From positions 1 through 43,776 of the forward strand of contig CAZEFM010000022.1 of assembly GCA_964511575.1 (NCBI GenBank): a DNA stretch of 43,776 bases. The letters are read 5' to 3'. Positions 1 through 7,777 of the stretch are shown here, one piece after another; position 1 is the first letter of the stretch, and each line of letters begins with the position of its first letter. The position numbers and the translations under genes are program-made. Source of the DNA: CALKHT01 sp964511575 (lineage in GTDB: Bacteria; Planctomycetota; Phycisphaerae; Phycisphaerales; Phycisphaeraceae). The notes beneath the pieces were generated by a model. It searched no databases and was not told the DNA's origin. It was given only the letters and a program-made list of their open reading frames with translations.

Positions 1-119
1 CAACGAAGGCGTCCCGCTGCCGTCCGCCGGGTTCCCCGCCCCCGCCCCCGAAAGCCGCCCCACTTCCCCGGGGTTGCCAAATCCTTTAGATTACGTGTCT
101 TGCCACAGGACCCCACCTC

Positions 120-632
120 ATGGCCCGGATTGGCTTACTTTCAGATTCCCACGGTCGGGCGGCGGTGACGCGGCAGGCGGTGGCGATTCTGGTGGAGCAG
201 GGCGCGGAACTGCTGGTGCATCTGGGCGACATCGAGTCGCCTCAGGTGCTTGATGAGCTGCTGGTGCCGGGGACGGATGGCTCGGTGCTGCCGGTGCATG
301 TGGTGTTCGGCAACGTGGATTACGATGCGGAGGATCTGGGCCGGTACGCCCGGTCGCTGGGCATCGAGGTGGCGCACCCGGTGGGGACGCTGACGTTTGA
401 CGGCCGGGAGCTGGTGTTCATGCACGGTCACGACGGCCGGGCGATGGCGCAGGCGCTGTTGCGTGAGGTGGCGTGGCTGTGTTCGGGGCACACGCATCGG
501 CCTGGGGATGTGCGCCAGGGCGCGACGCGGCTGATCAACCCCGGGGCGCTTCATCGGGCGCCACAATACACCGTGGCGCTTTTGGATACGGCTGGTGATG
601 AATTGCGGTTTTATTCGGTGCCGCGAGACTGA
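120..632 (+). CDS. YfcE/MJ0936-type metallophosphodiesterase
   Basis: A 170-residue calcineurin-like phosphoesterase, expected to be a soluble two-metal phosphodiesterase acting on small phosphodiesters; the true substrate cannot be read from sequence. All family motifs are present in order: DSH (residues 9-11), LGD (35-37), GNVD (64-67, the GNxD/H motif), HGHD (102-105), GHTH (123-126) and NPGA (140-143). The length is typical of the YfcE family. The ATG at 120 is the first in frame and puts the metal-binding DxH motif at the normal distance from the N terminus. It is followed after about 50 bases by an acetyltransferase gene on the same strand, with no functional link visible. Confidence 0.9.
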   Translation: MARIGLLSDSHGRAAVTRQAVAILVEQGAELLVHLGDIESPQVLDELLVPGTDGSVLPVHVVFGNVDYDAEDLGRYARSLGIEVAHPVGTLTFDGRELVFMHGHDGRAMAQALLREVAWLCSGHTHRPGDVRQGATRLINPGALHRAPQYTVALLDTAGDELRFYSVPRD

Positions 633-685
633 TAGGATGTCCTGTTGGCGGCTGCACGGTGCGGTCGCACTGGTTGAGAAACTGC

Positions 686-1210
686 ATGGCCCGACCTCAA
701 TCCCCCGTTCCCGCCCCGGCGAATGTCCGGACGTATGATCCGCGCGATCAGGCGACGGTGGCGCGGTTGTACACCGAGGGGCTGCTTGCGGGCCAGATTG
801 CCGCCAACGACACGGGCGCGGACATCGACAACATCGCCGAAGCGTACCTCCAGAGCGAGGCGAGCCACTTCTGGGTGGCGGAGGTGCACGGCGAGGTGGT
901 GGGGATGATTGGCGTGGCGGCGGAGGAAGGCCACACCGCCGAGGTGAGGCGGCTGCGCGTCGATCCATCGTTCCAGCACACCGACATCGCGGAAAAGCTC
1001 GTCGAAACGGCGCTGGCGCACTGCAAGCACCATCAGTATCTGAAGGTTCGGCTGGACACGCGCTTCGACCCCGATGCGGTGGTCGACCTGTTCGACCGCT
1101 TCGGCTTCCAGCACGTGCGCACCAAGAGCATCCAGGGCAAGGACCTGCTGGAGTTCTACCTCGACCTCTACCGCCAACCGGCGAACGAGAAGCGCCCCGA
1201 GAACGCGTGA
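686..1210 (+). CDS. GNAT-family N-acetyltransferase
   Basis: A 174-residue GNAT acetyltransferase, which would transfer acetyl from acetyl-CoA to an amine of unknown identity. The core runs from the strand ending in VGMIGV through RRLRVDPSFQHTDIAEKLV, the motif A region; the usual Q/RxxGxG/A acetyl-CoA loop appears as QHTDIA, with Asp where Gly is common. The C-terminal part has FDRFGFQHV, matching the usual 'Y..GF' end of the fold. The start is uncertain: ATG at 686 is used here, but an in-frame ATG at 659 would add nine residues. The gene ends just before an intergenic repeat and the assembly gap. Confidence 0.85.
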   Translation: MARPQSPVPAPANVRTYDPRDQATVARLYTEGLLAGQIAANDTGADIDNIAEAYLQSEASHFWVAEVHGEVVGMIGVAAEEGHTAEVRRLRVDPSFQHTDIAEKLVETALAHCKHHQYLKVRLDTRFDPDAVVDLFDRFGFQHVRTKSIQGKDLLEFYLDLYRQPANEKRPENA

Positions 1211-1211
1211 G

Positions 1212-1349
1212 CCGCGGATGNNNNNNNNNNNNNNNNNNNNNNNNNNNNNNNNNNNNNNNNNNNNNNNNNNNNNNNNNNNNNNNNNNNNNNNNNNNNNNNN
1301 NNNNNNNNNNNNNNNNNNNNCGCGGATGAATCTTCCTCGCTATCCGCGG
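1212..1349. repeat. CGGATG-type inverted-repeat element containing the assembly gap
   Basis: CCGCGGAT at 1212-1219 is matched by its exact reverse complement ATCCGCGG at 1342-1349. CGCGGATG also reappears as the first bases after the gap (1321-1328). The same CNCGGATG word bounds elements near 19160 and 34471, so this looks like one copy of a dispersed intergenic repeat. The right end lies only nine bases before the ATG of the next gene. Confidence 0.55.
1221..1320. other. Assembly gap (100 N)
   Basis: Exactly 100 undetermined bases, a conventional scaffold placeholder, so the real length is unknown. The flanks carry the same CGCGGATG word, which suggests that a short repeat broke the assembly here. 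Any reading frame drawn across the gap is meaningless. Confidence 0.98.
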
Positions 1350-1358
1350 TGAACTGTC

Positions 1359-1763
1359 ATGACGTGTGAAGAAGAAGCGCAACTGTTTCGCGAGGGGATC
1401 GAGCTGTTCAATGAGGGGGAATGGTTCGAGGCGCATGAGGTGTGGGAAGACATCTGGCACATGGCTTCGGGGCAGAAGAAGCTTTTCTATCAGGGGTTGA
1501 TTCAGGTCGCGGTGACGATCGAGCACATGCGTCGTGGCAATCCGCGCGGGGTGGTGACGGTGTGGCAGAGCGCGCAGACCAAGTTCCGCGGCATTCGCGG
1601 GGTATACATGGGGGTGGATGTGGATGCGCTGCTGGCGGCGGTGGGTGCGATGGTGGAGCCGATCCGTGCCCTGCCGGCGGAGATGTTTGAGCCGCGTCGG
1701 GGCCGGGGGCTGGATCTGCCGGTCGATCTGGCGCAAGCGCCGCGAATCGAGCTGCAGGGGTAA
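1359..1763 (+). CDS. DUF309 domain protein
   Basis: A 134-residue DUF309 protein, a small all-helical family found in bacteria and archaea with no settled function. The signature is clear: FREGIELFNEGEWFEAHEVW, with the HEVWEDIW core at residues 26-33, then FYQGLIQVAV (43-52) and a HMRRGNPRG segment, which match the family's 'aHEvwE..W' and 'lqGLIQ' blocks. Most of the length is the domain itself; the last 30 residues are variable. The ATG at 1359 is the first in frame after the repeat element. No strong ribosome binding site is visible because the repeat runs almost up to the start. The neighbours give no hint of a role. Confidence 0.88.
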   Translation: MTCEEEAQLFREGIELFNEGEWFEAHEVWEDIWHMASGQKKLFYQGLIQVAVTIEHMRRGNPRGVVTVWQSAQTKFRGIRGVYMGVDVDALLAAVGAMVEPIRALPAEMFEPRRGRGLDLPVDLAQAPRIELQG

Positions 1764-1948
1764 CGGGGGCAGCTCACATCGCGAATCCTGGGGAAAAACC
1801 GGTCCGTCTGTAACGATTATGCCGTCTGGGTTGTGATCCCGCTGTGGGAGACGGGCAATTTTGCTTGGCGATGGCTCAAGTCATGGTATTCTGCATGGGC
1901 AAGGACGTTGGACCCATCCCGTGACGGAGCGCGGGGGAGTTGAAATGA

Positions 1949-2458
1949 ATGTCGATGCATCGCACGCCTGTGCAAGGCGGCGCCCGTCCGCGTCCGCCGG
2001 TAACAAGCAGCCCCCGTCTGCGGTTGGCCGGGATGCCGCGCGCCGGCAATCCGCGTCACGGCGACCGCCCCGCCGCGGCGTCCCGTCCCGTGGCGACGGC
2101 GTTGCAGGGCGCAACCGATCCGCGGTGGGTGCTGGCGGTACGCGTCGGCCAGGAGCTTGAAGGCACGATGCTGCGTCCCGAACGGCGCGAGCAGCTCATC
2201 AAAACCGGCAAGATGATGGGGCTGAGTCCGTTCGATGCAAACCTGATCATCGCGATCGTGCAGGATCAGGCCCGTCGCGGCTACGAACCCAACTACTGCC
2301 CCACCGCGGGTGAACCGCAACTGGCGATGATCCCCCTGCCCACGGCACGCGACCGGTTGAGCGGTCGATTGTCCAACCGCCGCTTGATCATCATCACGGC
2401 CATCGTCACCGGCGTGGTCGCGCTGGAACTGCTGGCGATCAAGCTGCTGTTCCTCTGA
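1949..2458 (+). CDS. Conserved-type hypothetical protein with C-terminal membrane anchor
   Basis: A 169-residue protein I do not recognise. The first 50 or so residues are rich in Arg, Pro and Ala and may be partly or wholly untranslated, because codon-like signal improves from about residue 55. The middle (55-115) looks like a small helical domain: DPRWVLAVRVGQELEG, then PERREQLIKTGKMMGL and FDANLIIAIVQDQARRG. Residues 145-167 form one strongly hydrophobic helix ending two residues from the C terminus, so it should be tail-anchored with the domain in the cytoplasm. It is convergent with the flagellin gene, and the flagellin terminator lies between them. Confidence 0.6.
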   Translation: MSMHRTPVQGGARPRPPVTSSPRLRLAGMPRAGNPRHGDRPAAASRPVATALQGATDPRWVLAVRVGQELEGTMLRPERREQLIKTGKMMGLSPFDANLIIAIVQDQARRGYEPNYCPTAGEPQLAMIPLPTARDRLSGRLSNRRLIIITAIVTGVVALELLAIKLLFL

Positions 2459-2500
2459 CGGCGCGCATCATACCGCTGTCGATGGGTGATGCGTCTTATC

Positions 2501-2533
2501 AAAAAAAATCGGCGGCCCTTTCAGACCGCCGAT
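2501..2533 (-). terminator. Rho-independent terminator of flagellin
   Basis: On the minus strand, ATCGGCGG pairs perfectly with CCGCCGAT (2526-2533 with 2508-2515) around a 10-base loop, followed by a run of eight T (complement of 2501-2508). It lies 35 bases after the flagellin stop. The plus-strand side has no T run, so it serves the minus strand. Confidence 0.92.
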
Positions 2534-2567
2534 CGTCGAGTCAACTTCCGCCTTCTGTCAGCGCTGA

Positions 2568-4073
2568 TCAGACCAGCAGCCTCAGCACGTTCTGCGGCTG
2601 ACTGTTGGCGATCGCCAGCGCGTTGGTCGCGGCCTGCACGAGCACCTGGTTACGCGTGAGGTTGGCGGTCTCCTGCGCGAAGTCGGTATCGCGAATCGCC
2701 GACTCGGCTGCGCCGGTGTTTTCCAGTGCGACGTTCAGCGAGGCGATGGTCGAACCGATGACGCGGCTCTGGAACGAACCGAGTCGGCCACGCAGTGAGG
2801 TGATCTGATCGATCGCGGTCTTGACGACCTTCTGCGCCTGCGTTACCGAGCCGTCGATCACGTTGTTCTCCGCGCCGGATCGGAGGCTGTCGAGGAAGCC
2901 GATGGTGTTGTTGCCGAGGTTGCGTGCCGCGACGTTGGGCAGGCCGAGCGTCACCTCGTTGGCGAGCGTGGCTTCGGTGCCCATGTTGAACTTGGCGCCA
3001 CCGCCTGCGATTTCGAACGCGGTCACGTTGCCCGGCGTGTTGAAGAGGCTTCCCGAGAGCGTGAAGCTCACGGCGAGGTTGTCGGTGTTGACGCTGACGT
3101 TGCGGCCCTTGCCTCGTGCGACAATGCCGTTGATCACCGCCTGCACGTCCTGACCTTCATCACGCACGGCGGTCTGTGCGGCAGCGGCGAAGCTGGCTTC
3201 CGCAGCGGTGCGGATGGTGTTCTCATCCGTCGAGCTGAGCACGTGGATGCCGTCACCCGAGGAGATGCCACCATCATCGCGGACGCGCACGGAGACGAAC
3301 TCCGCCGAGCCGTATTCGGTGCTCTTGAGCGTCACGCCTGTGCCGTCGACAGCGGCGGAAACGCCGGTGACTTCCTTGAAGTTGTTGATGGACTTGACGA
3401 TGTCTGCCACGGCCGTGCCTGAGCCGAAGCTGAATTCCTGCGTGCCCTTGGCGCCGGCGAGTTCGAAGGAGAAGGTCGAGCTGTTGGCCGCCAGATCGAT
3501 TGCGCCGCCCAGCGACAGGTACAGACCCGCGTGCTGCGCCGACTGCGTGACGATGGCGTTGACCGACACCTTCTCACCCGTGGGAACCTTGGCGTTGAGC
3601 ACCTGCACGTCGGTCACGTTGGCGTCGACGCTTTCAAGCTGGAAGTCGTAGTTGCCGTTGAGCAGCTTGGTGCCCTGAAAGCTGGTCACGTTGGCGATGC
3701 GGTCGATTGCGCCGAGGATGTTGTCGATCTGAACCTGGTTGGCTTCCTTTTCCTCATCGGAGAAGGCGGCGTCCGATGCGGTCTGGCCGACGAGGCCCTG
3801 CAGTTCGAGCAGGAGGTTGCTCACCTCGGCGAGGCCGCCTTCGGCGATGTTGACCACCTGTTCGGCGCGCTGAGCGTTGGCCAATGCGGAGGAGATGGCG
3901 TTCTTTTCGGCGCGCAGCTTCTCGCTGGCGATAAGGCCCGCCGGGTCATCACCGCCGCGGTTGATGCGTGAGCCGGTCGCCAGACGTTCGAGTGTTTTGG
4001 TGAGCTGCCGGTTGTTGTTCGTCAGCGTGCGCTGCGCGATCAGCGAGTTGGTGTTGAAGTTGATCCGACTCAT
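2568..4073 (-). CDS. fliC: Flagellin
   Basis: A 501-residue flagellin, the filament subunit exported through the flagellar type III apparatus. The N-terminal D0/D1 region starts MSRINFNTNSLIAQRTL and contains LERLATGSRINRGGDDPAGL; the C-terminal D1/D0 region contains RGRLGSFQSRVIGSTIASL and ends IANSQPQNVLRLLV, as is typical. The middle (roughly 170-420) is variable and would form the exposed D2/D3 domains. The start at 4073 is set by a GGAGG 10 bases upstream and by the conserved N terminus; an in-frame upstream extension is not flagellin-like. The gene stands alone, with no chaperone, cap or other flagellar gene in the window, and has its own terminator. Confidence 0.96.
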   Translation of the reverse strand: MSRINFNTNSLIAQRTLTNNNRQLTKTLERLATGSRINRGGDDPAGLIASEKLRAEKNAISSALANAQRAEQVVNIAEGGLAEVSNLLLELQGLVGQTASDAAFSDEEKEANQVQIDNILGAIDRIANVTSFQGTKLLNGNYDFQLESVDANVTDVQVLNAKVPTGEKVSVNAIVTQSAQHAGLYLSLGGAIDLAANSSTFSFELAGAKGTQEFSFGSGTAVADIVKSINNFKEVTGVSAAVDGTGVTLKSTEYGSAEFVSVRVRDDGGISSGDGIHVLSSTDENTIRTAAEASFAAAAQTAVRDEGQDVQAVINGIVARGKGRNVSVNTDNLAVSFTLSGSLFNTPGNVTAFEIAGGGAKFNMGTEATLANEVTLGLPNVAARNLGNNTIGFLDSLRSGAENNVIDGSVTQAQKVVKTAIDQITSLRGRLGSFQSRVIGSTIASLNVALENTGAAESAIRDTDFAQETANLTRNQVLVQAATNALAIANSQPQNVLRLLV

Positions 4074-4604
4074 ATGAAATGTACCTCCCGCTTCCTGGAT
4101 GGTGCCTCTGTTCGCGAGTCGCCGGGCGGCGAAACTCGTTGACTGCCTCTCCCAACCCTGGGTGAAATCCAGCAGTCGCTGGCGTTCATCGACGGGCGAC
4201 ATGACGCTGAACACGCGAAGCGCTTCAGATCACGAAAAATTCTGTTTTACAAGGGGTTACATCCGCCACGAACGCTACGGAAGCTGCAGATGGGCAATCG
4301 CCAAACGCGACCCACCCCGCCCAATCGGCACGGACGCTACATCCGATGGAATCAGCCGGGGCACTGGCGCGTTGGTGTGGCGGGGTTGGATGCACTCGCG
4401 GTCGTTCACCGGGGAGGCGTCCGACCCGTGCCCGGCGTCACGCAATGACGGTGGCGCGGCGACGTTGAGCCTCTACAATGGGCCCACCCTGCCGGAGTAA
4501 CGGTTTCCGGACGAGGCCGGGCCAGGGGGATATGGGGGCTGGGGTCTTCCGGGGGTTCCGGCGGGTCGAATGCGAAACGACTTCTTCTTAAAAGGATCCG
4601 GACG
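4074..4604. other. 531-bp divergent intergenic region
   Basis: This separates the flagellin gene (minus) from a beta-propeller gene (plus). Apart from the flagellin ribosome binding site I see no convincing gene or RNA. A GCCGATTG on the minus strand (complement within 4322-4330) resembles a sigma-28 -10 element, but no matching -35 TAAA is placed correctly. An AT-rich patch at 4232-4252 could belong to the flagellin promoter. AAAGGA at 4591-4596 is the likely ribosome binding site of the plus-strand gene. Confidence 0.5.
4084..4088 (-). promoter_or_regulatory. Ribosome binding site fixing the flagellin start
   Basis: GGAGG on the minus strand, 10 bases before the ATG at 4073. It decides against a longer in-frame start near 4214. 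Confidence 0.85.
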
Positions 4605-5879
4605 ATGCACGCATGCACGCGACGCGACCACCGCTTGCCCGTGAAATGGATCTGTGCAGCCGCCGTACTGCTGGGCGCGGCAGGGATATCGGGAACGTTG
4701 GGGGAAGACTGGCCGCAGTGGCGCGGGCCGAATCGCGACGGCATCTCCAGTGAAACGAAGTGGAATCCGCGCTGGGGGGCGGAGGGGCCAACCACGCTGT
4801 GGCAGAAGCAGGTCGGGCTGGGTTATGCGACGGTGGCGGTGCGCGATGGCCGGCTCTACACGATGGGCTGGGATGAGCGGTCGGGCAGCGATGTCATCTA
4901 CTGCATGGACCCGACGACGGGTGAGGAACACTGGCGCACCACCTACCGCATCGACAAATACGCGAAGATGCACGTGGGCGGCCCGGCGTGTACGCCCAGC
5001 ATCGATGGCGACCGCCTGTACATCATCAATCGTGAGGCCCATCTCTACTGCCTGAGCACCGCGGATGGAAAGATTCTCTGGGAGAAGAACCTGGAGCAGA
5101 CGCACGGCGCGAAGCAGCCGCAGTGGGCGTTCGCCGGTTCGCCGCTGGTGCTGGGTGACGCGGTGATTGTGGACGTCGGCCCGACGATCGCCTTTGACAA
5201 GAAGACGGGCAAGGAGATGTGGGTGTCGCAGAACTACGGGTCGGCCTATTCCTCGCCGATCGCGTTTGAACATGAGGGCAAGACGCGGCTGGCGGTGTTT
5301 CCGGAGCACGGGCTGGTGGTGCTCGACGCCTCCAACGGCAAGGAGCTCGCCAAGACGCGCTGGGAGACGCGTTACGGGGTGAACGCCGCCACGCCGGTGG
5401 TCATCGGCGACCGCATCTTCATCTCATCGGGCTACAACACCGGCTGCGCGATGTTCCAGTTCACCGGCAGCGAACTCAAGGAGTTGTGGGGCAACCGTCA
5501 CATGCGAAGCCAGATGGCGACCGCGGTGTACCGGGATGGCTACCTGTATGGCATCGACACGCAATCGCGCGGCGGTGCGCTGCAGTGCATCGATGCGAAG
5601 ACCGGCGAATTGATCTGGTCGCACGGCGAGGCGGGCAACGGAACGGTGGCGCTGGCGGGCGATGTGCTGATTCTGCTGACCGAATCGGGCGAGGTCGTGA
5701 CGGCGAAGGTGTCGCCCAAGGGTTTTGAGCCGTTGAGCGCCAAGGCGCCGGTGCTTCGGGCACAGCGCTGCTGGGTTGCGCCGGTGTTGAGTAACGGGCT
5801 GTTGTACTGCCGCAGCCCCGAAGGTCGGCTGGTGTGTCTGGACCTGCGCAGCGACAGGGAACTGGCGCGGTTAAACTAG
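4605..5879 (+). CDS. Exported PQQ-repeat beta-propeller protein
   Basis: A 424-residue protein with an N-terminal signal peptide (hydrophobic segment about residues 15-31, cleavage near TLG|ED), then EDWPQWRGPNRDGIS, the opening found in many planctomycete exported propellers. The rest is a series of beta-propeller blades, each with a variant of LYCLSTADGKILWEKN or LQCIDAKTGELIWSH, the tryptophan-docking PQQ-like repeat. The fold is shared with BamB and quinoprotein dehydrogenases, but no catalytic Asp/Glu or calcium site of a true PQQ dehydrogenase is evident, so it is more likely a structural or binding protein. It stands upstream of a PEP-CTERM gene. Mature location should be periplasmic or at the cell surface. 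Confidence 0.85.
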   Translation: MHACTRRDHRLPVKWICAAAVLLGAAGISGTLGEDWPQWRGPNRDGISSETKWNPRWGAEGPTTLWQKQVGLGYATVAVRDGRLYTMGWDERSGSDVIYCMDPTTGEEHWRTTYRIDKYAKMHVGGPACTPSIDGDRLYIINREAHLYCLSTADGKILWEKNLEQTHGAKQPQWAFAGSPLVLGDAVIVDVGPTIAFDKKTGKEMWVSQNYGSAYSSPIAFEHEGKTRLAVFPEHGLVVLDASNGKELAKTRWETRYGVNAATPVVIGDRIFISSGYNTGCAMFQFTGSELKELWGNRHMRSQMATAVYRDGYLYGIDTQSRGGALQCIDAKTGELIWSHGEAGNGTVALAGDVLILLTESGEVVTAKVSPKGFEPLSAKAPVLRAQRCWVAPVLSNGLLYCRSPEGRLVCLDLRSDRELARLN

Positions 5880-5912
5880 TGTCTTTGCGGGTTTATCGGT
5901 GACGTGTCGCGA

Positions 5913-5942
5913 TTGACAACCGCAGCTTGTGCGCCGCATACT
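5913..5942 (+). promoter_or_regulatory. Candidate sigma-70 promoter of the PEP-CTERM gene
   Basis: A perfect TTGACA (5913-5918) is followed after 18 bases by CATACT (5937-5942), four of six matches to the -10 consensus. Transcription would begin about 80 bases upstream of the ATG at 6031. Confidence 0.45.
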
Positions 5943-6030
5943 CGCTGGTTTGAACATTGAATAGGTCGGCCCCGGGTGCGGTCGTCAGTCGCCCGATGTC
6001 GTCGACGCATACCCAATGAGGGAGGAATGT

Positions 6031-6831
6031 ATGCAGAATCGTTTCGCCACGGGATTGATGGCTGCGGCCTTGGCGTGGAGCAGCGCGGCGGCGTACGGCG
6101 TGACCGTCCACAACGCATCGTTTGAAGATGTGGACACGCTGCAGGTCGGCGGTGTGTGGCCGGAGGTCGATCTGGACCCGGTCAACGCGGATTACTGGAT
6201 TGAGTCGGGGCCGGTGTCGGATGACATCAGCGATTTCCCGGATGGCCTGATCCCGCCGGGCTTCGTGCTCAACGGGCCGGCGACACTGGACACGGGCGTC
6301 TTCTTCAACTCGCCCTTCACCAGCGATGGGGTGAACGAAGCCTACATCACCAACGCGCACGGCAACAACGTCGCCTACATGTTCGCCAGCAACACGCTGG
6401 AGCCGGCGGTGGGATTCCGCCAGTTGCTCGATGCGACCTATGAGGAAGGTAAGAGCTACCACCTGGCGGTCGCGGTGGGCAAGAGCTATTACCTGCCGCC
6501 GACCGGCGCGGGCGATCCTTCCATGGCGATTCGCCTGCTGTTCCAGGATTGGGACGATTCGTGGCAGGTTTTCGCCGAAACGGTCATTCACGTGAGCGAA
6601 GTGGAAGCCACCGGCACGATGCTGACCGACTTCTTCATCGACACCGATGTGCTGGTGAACGAGCAGACGGCGGTGATGCGCCGCATCGGCATTGAGATCG
6701 TGCCGATCGACGGCATCAGCGGTGTCTGGACGTTCGACAACGTGCGTCTGACGGCGGTGCCCGAGCCGGCGACGGCGGCGATGCTGCTGATGGGCGGTGC
6801 CGCCCTTCTGGCGCGACGTCGACGCGACTGA
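6031..6831 (+). CDS. PEP-CTERM sorting-domain protein
   Basis: A 266-residue exported protein of unknown function. It has a signal peptide (residues 1 to about 22) and a classic PEP-CTERM tail, residues 243-266: VPEPA, a hydrophobic stretch and a terminal RRRR cluster. Such tails are recognised and cut by an exosortase, which is not in this window. The body is beta-rich, opening HNASFED and closing with SGVWTFDNVRLTAVPEP, a pattern common in carbohydrate-binding-like exported proteins. The start is ATG 6031, because GGAGG at 6021-6025 lies five bases before it; the in-frame ATG at 6016 is upstream of that site. A pseudopilin gene follows after 41 bases with a hairpin between. Confidence 0.9.
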   Translation: MQNRFATGLMAAALAWSSAAAYGVTVHNASFEDVDTLQVGGVWPEVDLDPVNADYWIESGPVSDDISDFPDGLIPPGFVLNGPATLDTGVFFNSPFTSDGVNEAYITNAHGNNVAYMFASNTLEPAVGFRQLLDATYEEGKSYHLAVAVGKSYYLPPTGAGDPSMAIRLLFQDWDDSWQVFAETVIHVSEVEATGTMLTDFFIDTDVLVNEQTAVMRRIGIEIVPIDGISGVWTFDNVRLTAVPEPATAAMLLMGGAALLARRRRD

Positions 6832-6837
6832 ACCCTC

Positions 6838-6853
6838 GAGGTCGCACGACCTC
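6838..6853 (+). promoter_or_regulatory. Hairpin between PEP-CTERM and pseudopilin genes
   Basis: GAGGTCG (6838-6844) and CGACCTC (6847-6853) are perfectly complementary. No T run follows, so it is not a standard terminator; it may modulate read-through or protect mRNA. A hairpin stands in the same place in the second such gene pair (39674-39704). Confidence 0.4.
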
Positions 6854-6872
6854 CTGACCTGATGGACGAGGC

Positions 6873-7703
6873 ATGCCCCTGTTGTGTGATCGACATGCCG
6901 GACCAGCGCGACGGCGATACCCATCGCCAGGTGCCACGCACCTTCGATGCGGCGGTATGACGCTTATCGAACTGCTCGTCGTCCTGTCCATCATGGTGTT
7001 GTTGGTCGCACTGCTCATCCCCGCACTGGCGCGTTCACGCAAAAGCGCGCTGATGGTGCAGTGCGCCAACAACCAGAAACAACTCGGGGGCGGTATCCAC
7101 AACTATGCCGTCGATCATCGCGATCAGATTCCCTACGGCCCGCCGGCAAACCCCAGCGGTGTGGCCGACTTCTATGTCGTCGACGGGCTGGTCACCAGTC
7201 AGTTCGCCCTGCTCAAACAGGGGCAACCCGTGGGCATCGGGTTGCTGCTGGGCAGTTACGTCGATCGGCGGCCTGAGATTGTCTTCTGCCCTGACACCGA
7301 TCAGCCTTTCGATGCCGAGCGCGAACTGGACCGCTTCGGCAGGACGCAGGCGGTGAGCGGGTATTTCTATCGTCACGGCTCCAACACGATGGAAACGCTG
7401 CAGCAGCCGCGTGAAACGTGGGATGACCACACGCGGCTGTCGAACCTGGGCGACAATCGCCGGGGCGTGCCGATCCGCGCGCTGCTGATGGATCAGAACT
7501 TCGAGCCGTCGCCGCCGGTGCCGGCATTCAACGTGGTGACACGCACGAATCACGGCAAGGCGCGCGTGAACGTGCTGTATGTGGATGGGCGGGTGGTGAC
7601 GCTGGACAACAGCGCCGATCGCTACACGGCATCGATCGGCAGCAATCTTCCATCAGGTCCCAGCCGAATTCTCGAAGCTTTGGAGCATGCGGACCAACCG
7701 TGA
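6873..7703 (+). CDS. Pseudopilin-like protein with prepilin N-methylation signal
   Basis: A 276-residue type II secretion/type IV pilin-like protein. The leader is 28 residues with an Arg-rich stretch, then the cleavage site CGG|MTLIELLVVLSIM and a hydrophobic helix to about residue 50. Position +1 is Met where Phe is usual; Glu +5 is kept. After the helix comes ARSRKSALMVQCANNQKQLG, the usual region of planctomycete pseudopilins. Near the C terminus NHGKARVNVLYVDGRV is a variant of the H-x9-DG block, with one extra residue. A prepilin peptidase would process it at the membrane. GGACGAGG just before ATG 6873 supports that start. It pairs with the preceding PEP-CTERM gene, an arrangement repeated at 38950-41443. 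Confidence 0.86.
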   Translation: MPLLCDRHAGPARRRYPSPGATHLRCGGMTLIELLVVLSIMVLLVALLIPALARSRKSALMVQCANNQKQLGGGIHNYAVDHRDQIPYGPPANPSGVADFYVVDGLVTSQFALLKQGQPVGIGLLLGSYVDRRPEIVFCPDTDQPFDAERELDRFGRTQAVSGYFYRHGSNTMETLQQPRETWDDHTRLSNLGDNRRGVPIRALLMDQNFEPSPPVPAFNVVTRTNHGKARVNVLYVDGRVVTLDNSADRYTASIGSNLPSGPSRILEALEHADQP

Positions 7704-7777
7704 GGATGATGCGGTTACAATCGCGACAGACATCAACGGGCTTTGATCAGCGGAATCGTTAACAACGGGTGCACGCA

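Noticed and set aside
1074..1352. Open frame running through the assembly gap
   Set aside because: It crosses 100 N and lies in another frame of the acetyltransferase gene; it has no meaning.
4074..4214. In-frame upstream extension of the flagellin by 47 residues
   Set aside because: A good GGAGG sits before ATG 4073 and flagellins start at MSRIN-type sequence; the extension has no flagellin or signal character.
4322..4330. Sigma-28 promoter for flagellin
   Set aside because: GCCGATTG on the minus strand resembles the -10 but there is no TAAA-type -35 at the right distance.
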